A stretch of 35,183 nucleotides of DNA, taken from contig CAMZZN010000026.1 in assembly GCA_947345935.1 (NCBI GenBank), forward strand, positions 1 to 35,183, read 5' to 3'. Positions within the stretch are counted from its first letter, which is position 1. Each line of letters begins with the position of its first letter. Below are positions 31,901 to 35,183 of the stretch, one piece after another. Below the pieces are notes generated by a model. The model was given only the letters and a program-made list of their open reading frames with translations. It was not told where the DNA came from and searched no databases. The position numbers were made by a program, and so were the translations under genes. This DNA comes from an uncultured Ruminococcus sp. Lineage in GTDB: Bacteria; Bacillota; Clostridia; Oscillospirales; Ruminococcaceae.

Positions 31901-33638
31901 AGTTGTACATACCAAAAGCAGTGAGTATGCTTATGTTGAGGATTTCACGCTTTTTCATGACTACGGACATTATGTCCATGCTGTCCATATACTTTTTATT
32001 GGATGCGATCACAAGCATTTTCGGAAAATCATCTTCCTTATGAGTCATGCGATTGTCAATCTCTTTTTCAAGCTCTGTGGTCAGTTCCTTAACGTCATCA
32101 GCCGACGAAGCAATATACCGGAAGGAACCGTCGCTGTTCCAGGTATGCGGCAGCCACTTTGCGTATTCCCATTTGTCAGCTTCATCCTCACCAAATATGA
32201 AAATAAGCTTCAATTCATCATAAGAATATAAAGAGGTCAGCTGAACGATTATCTCCTTTATCAGATTCCCTGAAGCCTCTTTACTGCCGCTGATACCGCA
32301 TATACAGCCGTTATTCAGCGAAACAGCTATAGGCACATCATTCAGTATTCTTTCATCATGGGCAAACTGCATCATATCATAACGAAGATCATCCTTAAAG
32401 AACTGGTCTGAATTTTCAGTAAATTTGATCTGTATTGAAGATTTACGTTTTCCTGTGCCGAGCGCCGCACAGAGGAAATCATCATCATTGACGCTTTTGC
32501 TCCAGAGGTATCGATCACGGTTGATGACTCTTGACATACACTCATCCGCCGTAAGATATTTTCTGCAAAGATATTCTTTTTCATTGTCAAGCATAACATT
32601 GACAGAAGCCCTAAGATTCATTATATAATCCTGATATTCATTTATACGCCGTATCTCGTTGCGCTTCTGTTCTTTGTTGCGGTGCTTCCTCATAAGATTC
32701 GGCCACATTATAGATGAAAGAACCATACTTCCAGCCATGATAAACGACGGAACAACATATGATATGTTAGTTCCACGGTAATATGCTGCAAGAGCCGAAT
32801 ATGCAGCAACAAGCACAGTTGCAGTACTCATTGTAAGTGCGGATCCCATTGACAGCAGCACAGATTGTTCTTCTCTCTTTATCTGCCGTTCCGGCGGAAG
32901 CAGGGTCAGTTCCGGAAGCTCCGGAACTTCTTCCCTCAGATCAACTGTTCTGTAGAAATAATCTTCATGGATTTCATTCTTCTTGGCCGGACGTATAAAC
33001 TTTGGAAATACAACCTTTTTCAGTCCACATCCTTTAACGTTTTTATCAAAATCAACATTGGCAGCAATAAAATCAGAACAGATTATGAATTTATATCCGA
33101 CTATAAAAACTACGTCCCCGATATCAAGTTCACATTCCCCGTCTATTTTTTTGTTGTTCACGTAAGTACCGTTCCTGCTGCCTCTGTCAGCAACTTTCCA
33201 TACGTCGCCGCTGCATGTGATAACAGCATGATGCGCCGATATATATGTATCATCCAGCACAATGTCGTTATCTTTTTTCTTACCGATACTGAAATGTTTT
33301 TTGTCAGGATCGGTAAAACATATCTTTATAAAACGGTTTTTTTCATCCTTGATAGTTTCAACAATAAGCACAAATTTCATGCCCTTGATGTCGATAGAGA
33401 GAACATCCTCGCTGTATAGTTCCGTTTTAGGCACAATTTCCGGATCATCTTCGTCAGTATACCGGCAGACACTGTATTCAGTTCCTGAAGAAATTATCCA
33501 TTTATTGTCTATACCATCAATATTTATATCTTCTATCAATCCGTCTATACTGTGATTAAGCTTATAACGTCCCTTTTTCTTATCAGGAAGAACCGTTGTA
33601 TTGATAAACTCATTCTGCATGAAAGTAATAAGAAGCAT
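28950..33638 (-). CDS. essC: Type VII secretion ATPase EssC (FHA-FtsK/SpoIIIE)
   Basis: A 1562-residue membrane ATPase. Order: an N-terminal beta-rich domain (1 to about 100), an FHA phosphopeptide-binding domain (about 115-190, with S-I-G-K, then S-A-H-H and R-G-S-R-N-G-T-Y), two membrane helices (about 262-285 and 293-314), a coiled and degenerate ATPase-like region, then FtsK/SpoIIIE domains. The first FtsK domain is complete: Walker A G-T-T-G-S-G-K-S near 707-714 and Walker B C-D-E-F near 838-841. The second reads G-A-A-G-S-G-L-D near 1068-1075, with the Walker Lys replaced by Leu and no acidic Walker B. The third (about 1330-1562) is also degenerate. It should drive export of the WXG100 proteins. 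The ATG at 33638 has AGGAG 7 nt upstream and is preferred to the GTG just before it. Confidence 0.93.
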   Translation of the reverse strand: MLLITFMQNEFINTTVLPDKKKGRYKLNHSIDGLIEDINIDGIDNKWIISSGTEYSVCRYTDEDDPEIVPKTELYSEDVLSIDIKGMKFVLIVETIKDEKNRFIKICFTDPDKKHFSIGKKKDNDIVLDDTYISAHHAVITCSGDVWKVADRGSRNGTYVNNKKIDGECELDIGDVVFIVGYKFIICSDFIAANVDFDKNVKGCGLKKVVFPKFIRPAKKNEIHEDYFYRTVDLREEVPELPELTLLPPERQIKREEQSVLLSMGSALTMSTATVLVAAYSALAAYYRGTNISYVVPSFIMAGSMVLSSIMWPNLMRKHRNKEQKRNEIRRINEYQDYIMNLRASVNVMLDNEKEYLCRKYLTADECMSRVINRDRYLWSKSVNDDDFLCAALGTGKRKSSIQIKFTENSDQFFKDDLRYDMMQFAHDERILNDVPIAVSLNNGCICGISGSKEASGNLIKEIIVQLTSLYSYDELKLIFIFGEDEADKWEYAKWLPHTWNSDGSFRYIASSADDVKELTTELEKEIDNRMTHKEDDFPKMLVIASNKKYMDSMDIMSVVMKKREILNISILTAFGMYNYNNSDIIIDLSGDESMVYDRKNSDVTCFTSYKVTESGESSLLNFDRYLDMISNIKLDIINEKYQLPKMLTFLDMFRVSKVEHLNSLTRWSENNPIKSLKTEIGASPSGDTFFIDMHEKYHGPHGLIAGTTGSGKSESIITVILSLAVNYSPEEVAFVIVDYKGGGLADAFNDVKEEIINGKTVEVSYKLPHVVGTVTNLDGSTIERACISIETEIKRRQILFKKARKISNDGTMDIYKYQQLRREGADLETLPHLFIVCDEFAELKADRSDFMDLLVSAARIGRSLGVHLILATQKPDSVVSPQIWSNSRFKICLKVQGKEDSKAVIQCPDAAEISTTGRFFFQVGYNEVFSMGQSAWCGADYIEAEDFVKSDVESAEIIGNTGNVIYEKSRKPDINVNNSKRSVSQLIAVRNYLIDIAKDMDIRPLWLDPIPARLSIRELYTEAGSRSYKEGFTPLEPVIGKRDDLYNRIQEIMTVPFSEKGNLIVYGAAGSGLDMFFITLMYSLVYAYDASQVNIYVLDFDAGFLKVYDKAPQVGDVVIAEEDEDVRNIISSISDEINRRSRLFSEYRGEYEEYCRHSGHTLPNIVLIINNYTVFTEKFDDSIASLLVTIAREGVKRGVYVVIGTASINTNFRLRQYIQQTFMLKMNDVNDYIGVLGRTGGITPSDYTGSGIVKEDDITYKFQTADIFDVIATDDDSDETESDSAKEIRELCNMVCEKSSEVRAKSYKHVEISSEDVLSGGVTWTKVPIGTQDDEIVYYDMSDKYITFVSSCSEKNLTNFAAYLAKALSADKNILVSVLDVSGELKDEEAGYKCYSTVSEFNEWNKIYKRDAEERCGKLVKNEKGEIVLSEDAEHVYVIINSFQKASKIEDMNVTFNNLKLIINELPEIHYHYIILDTPENMNADRGAYIHIVKNLDDYSSLDNFDRENNRAWFDDSGIWIGGGLGSSGLFDIDNTLPVLTEGEAVIIRNRVSEKKFRYFI

Positions 33639-33668
33639 CACATCACTCCTGTTCTGTTTTATTTTTTA

Positions 33669-33920
33669 TCAGACAAACATAAGCCTTGTCCTATTGCAGA
33701 TATTCAGTTCCTTCAGGGTTTTATCCTGCGGAAGGCTTTCACCCTTCTCCCTGAAACATAGTATATTTGTCTCACTTTTGCAGTAAAATCCCTTAGCAGC
33801 TTCGGCAAAAAGATCACCGAGAATATCGACTGCGTCATGAACATACATATCATCCGGAATTCTTATGTCATAATTTTTACCGTTAGCCGGCAGATATACC
33901 TGTACTATAATTTTATTCAT
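33669..33920 (-). CDS. YukD/EsaB-like ubiquitin-fold protein
   Basis: An 83-residue protein with the beta-grasp pattern of YukD/EsaB: I-I-V-Q-V-Y-L-P at the start, Y-D-I-R-I-P-D-D as the second strand, a central helix and a terminal strand N-R-T-R-L-M-F-V. These small cytosolic proteins accompany essC in Firmicute type VII loci and are needed for or regulate secretion. AAAGGAG lies 7 nt before the ATG, and essC follows after 30 nt. The strand and helix layout and context support the call; the sequence family is divergent. Confidence 0.85.
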   Translation of the reverse strand: MNKIIVQVYLPANGKNYDIRIPDDMYVHDAVDILGDLFAEAAKGFYCKSETNILCFREKGESLPQDKTLKELNICNRTRLMFV

Positions 33921-33939
33921 AAATTATCTCCTTTAATTT

Positions 33940-33970
33940 AAAAACTGCCGGCATCATCAGATTCCGGCAG
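33940..33970 (-). terminator. Terminator or attenuator upstream of the type VII genes
   Basis: Minus strand: CTGCCGG (33964-33970) pairs with CCGGCAG (33945-33951) around a 12-nt loop, followed by TTTTT (33940-33944). It lies directly after the replication-like gene and 20 nt before the esaB-like start, leaving no room for a promoter in between. Confidence 0.7.
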
Positions 33971-33971
33971 A

Positions 33972-34931
33972 TCACTTACTTTTTGACGCTTTATTTTTCT
34001 TTCGGTGAAGCTGCGGATACTCTTTCCATTTTATTTTTATAAGCAGCCCGCTGAAAATATGATAATTGAAATTAACAAGCTCGTCGTCTGTAAGCTTTGT
34101 TCCGTTTGCGTGACAGTATTCCCACCTTAACTGATCGGAAAGCTCATTCATATCTCTTTCAAAAGGCTCGATTATACGTCGTCCGACAGCTCTGTCCGTA
34201 TTTACTACATCATCATAGGACGGAAGTTCCGGAGTACACCCGAGCAGCGTTTTTACACTCAGCGTATCGGCATTCTTCTTGAAATAATTCATTTTTTTGT
34301 GCTCGGCAATTTTTTTCAGGAAATAATAGCTGTTAGGATTTTTTTTCAGATTAATCTTAAACAACTTTTCAGGATAATGCATCACTGGCATTGTTTTCAT
34401 TATGACAAAAAACTCATCACTAAAAGTAAAAATAATTATATTATTTTTTATTCTTACACCTTTGCACAGCCCTATGTCCCTCATACTCTGCTCCCTGTTG
34501 GACGACTTCTGAAAGCTAATACGCATATTCAGCAGCGTTTTAAGATCAGAATTGACCTGTCTGCGCATTTCGGCAGAGTTTTTCAGTTCGCACAGCTTCA
34601 TATATTCGTCAAGAGAAAGAGAAACCGTTTGTTCCTTGGAGCCGGATTCAGTAAATTTTATCATCAATGCATCAGCCAGCCTGTGGGTAGTAGTTTTCAG
34701 ACCCGCCCCAAGTTCGGCTATGCTTTCAAAAGAAATTTTCAGATTATCCTTTTCGATACATACTTCTTCGTCGAATATTTCAGATGCCGTTTTCTTTGTT
34801 ATTTTCAGAGTAGAAAGCTTATTCATGGCTGATGACTGTTTCATGATCCTGAACGTATTTACCCGAAGTCTGGTTTCAAGCACCTCTCCTACAGAAGTCG
34901 GCTCACCGTCAATACCTTTTTCATACCTCAT
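33972..34931 (-). CDS. Replication-initiator-like winged-helix protein (tentative)
   Basis: A 319-residue basic protein that appears to contain two winged-helix domains: one around residues 75-160 (T-T-T-H-R-L-A-D-A-L-M, S-L-S-L-D-E-Y-M-K-L) and one around 175-260 (P-N-S-Y-Y-F-L-K-K-I-A-E-H-K-K-M-N, then S-V-K-T-L-L-G). This arrangement and the R-R-I-I-E-P-F-E-R-D-M segment recall RepA/Rep_3-type initiators found on plasmids and conjugative elements of gut Clostridia. I cannot exclude another DNA-binding role. Its ATG overlaps the stop of the preceding gene by 1 nt (TAATG) with AGGAG upstream. If the call is right, the type VII locus may border a mobile or formerly mobile element. Confidence 0.5.
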   Translation of the reverse strand: MRYEKGIDGEPTSVGEVLETRLRVNTFRIMKQSSAMNKLSTLKITKKTASEIFDEEVCIEKDNLKISFESIAELGAGLKTTTHRLADALMIKFTESGSKEQTVSLSLDEYMKLCELKNSAEMRRQVNSDLKTLLNMRISFQKSSNREQSMRDIGLCKGVRIKNNIIIFTFSDEFFVIMKTMPVMHYPEKLFKINLKKNPNSYYFLKKIAEHKKMNYFKKNADTLSVKTLLGCTPELPSYDDVVNTDRAVGRRIIEPFERDMNELSDQLRWEYCHANGTKLTDDELVNFNYHIFSGLLIKIKWKEYPQLHRKKNKASKSK

Positions 34932-35183
34932 TACTTACTCCTGTCAGACATAAGGATTTTCGCAAGATCGATAAGATCAGAACGGAAAACACGTATATCA
35001 TCCAGTTTTCTTCTGACTTCGTCAACAGCATCTCCGGAGATCTTTATTTCGTCAAGGTCTATCGGTCTGAATATCCTGGCTAAAATTCTCTTCCTGTTTT
35101 CGTATTCTTCACCTTCACCGGATATCTCATTCTCCATATCAAATCTCTGCTGATTGAATTCGTCTATCTGTCTGACAAGCTCT
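34931..35183 (-). CDS. C-terminal part of a hydrophilic protein, truncated by the window edge
   Basis: The frame ends at 34931 and remains open for 15 more codons beyond the ATG at 35137 to the window edge, and no ribosome binding site precedes that ATG, so the real start is probably outside. The 83 visible residues are charged and helical (R-Q-I-D-E-F-N-Q-Q-R-F-D, then R-R-K-L-D-D-I-R-V-F-R-S-D-L-I). I do not recognise the family. It is translationally coupled to the replication-like gene downstream. Confidence 0.6.
   Translation of the reverse strand, partial: ELVRQIDEFNQQRFDMENEISGEGEEYENRKRILARIFRPIDLDEIKISGDAVDEVRRKLDDIRVFRSDLIDLAKILMSDRSK

Noticed and set aside
32865-33419. 184-codon plus-strand open frame opposite the essC 5-prime region
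   Set aside because: Antisense to the FHA and membrane region of EssC, Phe-rich and without a ribosome site.
1-35183. CRISPR arrays, tRNA or rRNA genes, transposases
   Set aside because: No regularly spaced repeats, cloverleaf-like segments, ribosomal RNA signatures or transposase-like proteins were seen on reading both strands.

Overview
The window looks like a chromosomal segment of a cellulosome-producing Ruminococcus (Firmicutes, Clostridia). The evidence is two secreted plant-polysaccharide enzymes with ruminococcal-type dockerins (a pectate lyase with ricin-type lectin modules and a GH9-CBM3 cellulase), Thr-rich extracellular linkers, moderate-to-low G+C with AT-rich intergenic spaces, strong AGGAGG ribosome binding sites, and Firmicute-type genes (TrpR-like YerC, ThiT, FHA-bearing EssC, YukD/EsaB). 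The species cannot be fixed from the sequence alone.

Layout. 1-0.7 kb: a left-handed beta-helix sugar-nucleotide-type protein. 0.7-7.97 kb: dockerin pectate lyase (-), then a compact phage-type lysis cassette (+: XhlA-like, holin-like, M23 endopeptidase), then the GH9 cellulase (-), which lies in one transcription unit behind a TrpR-like regulator. 8.2-11.6 kb: a conserved protein of unknown function (+), aquaporin (-), a gene-free stretch holding a promoter and two strong hairpins (candidate small RNA or long aquaporin leader), an FkbM methyltransferase and a PH-like protein (-). 11.6-19.2 kb: housekeeping genes on the + strand: rpsO with a putative autoregulatory leader, pnp with a long leader hairpin, a UAP1-like UDP-sugar pyrophosphorylase, and an asymmetric heterodimeric ABC exporter. 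19.2-22.2 kb: radical SAM protein and MATE exporter (-), divergent from ThiT (+), sharing back-to-back consensus promoters inside a palindrome. 22.3-25.6 kb: an ECF sigma / membrane partner / D,D-carboxypeptidase operon and a GH25 muramidase. 25.7-35.2 kb (-): a large lipoprotein, two WXG100-type small proteins, an FHA-FtsK/SpoIIIE EssC ATPase and a YukD/EsaB-like protein (a type VII secretion locus with no EssB/EssA/EsaA in view), preceded by a replication-initiator-like gene and a partial gene running off the right edge.

How the genes may work together. The dockerin enzymes would dock onto scaffoldins for pectin and cellulose breakdown. The lysis cassette sits between them without any other phage gene and invites comparison with holin/endopeptidase-based export systems. 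Its M23 enzyme shares a short C-terminal tail with the GH25 muramidase 20 kb away. The sigma/carboxypeptidase operon and GH25 enzyme form a wall-remodelling block next to the type VII locus. The strongest candidates for something undescribed are the stand-alone lysis cassette with its shared tail module, the 9.85-10.0 kb RNA candidate, and the reduced type VII locus with its large lipoprotein and replication-like neighbour. No tRNA, rRNA, CRISPR array, transposase or integrase was seen.
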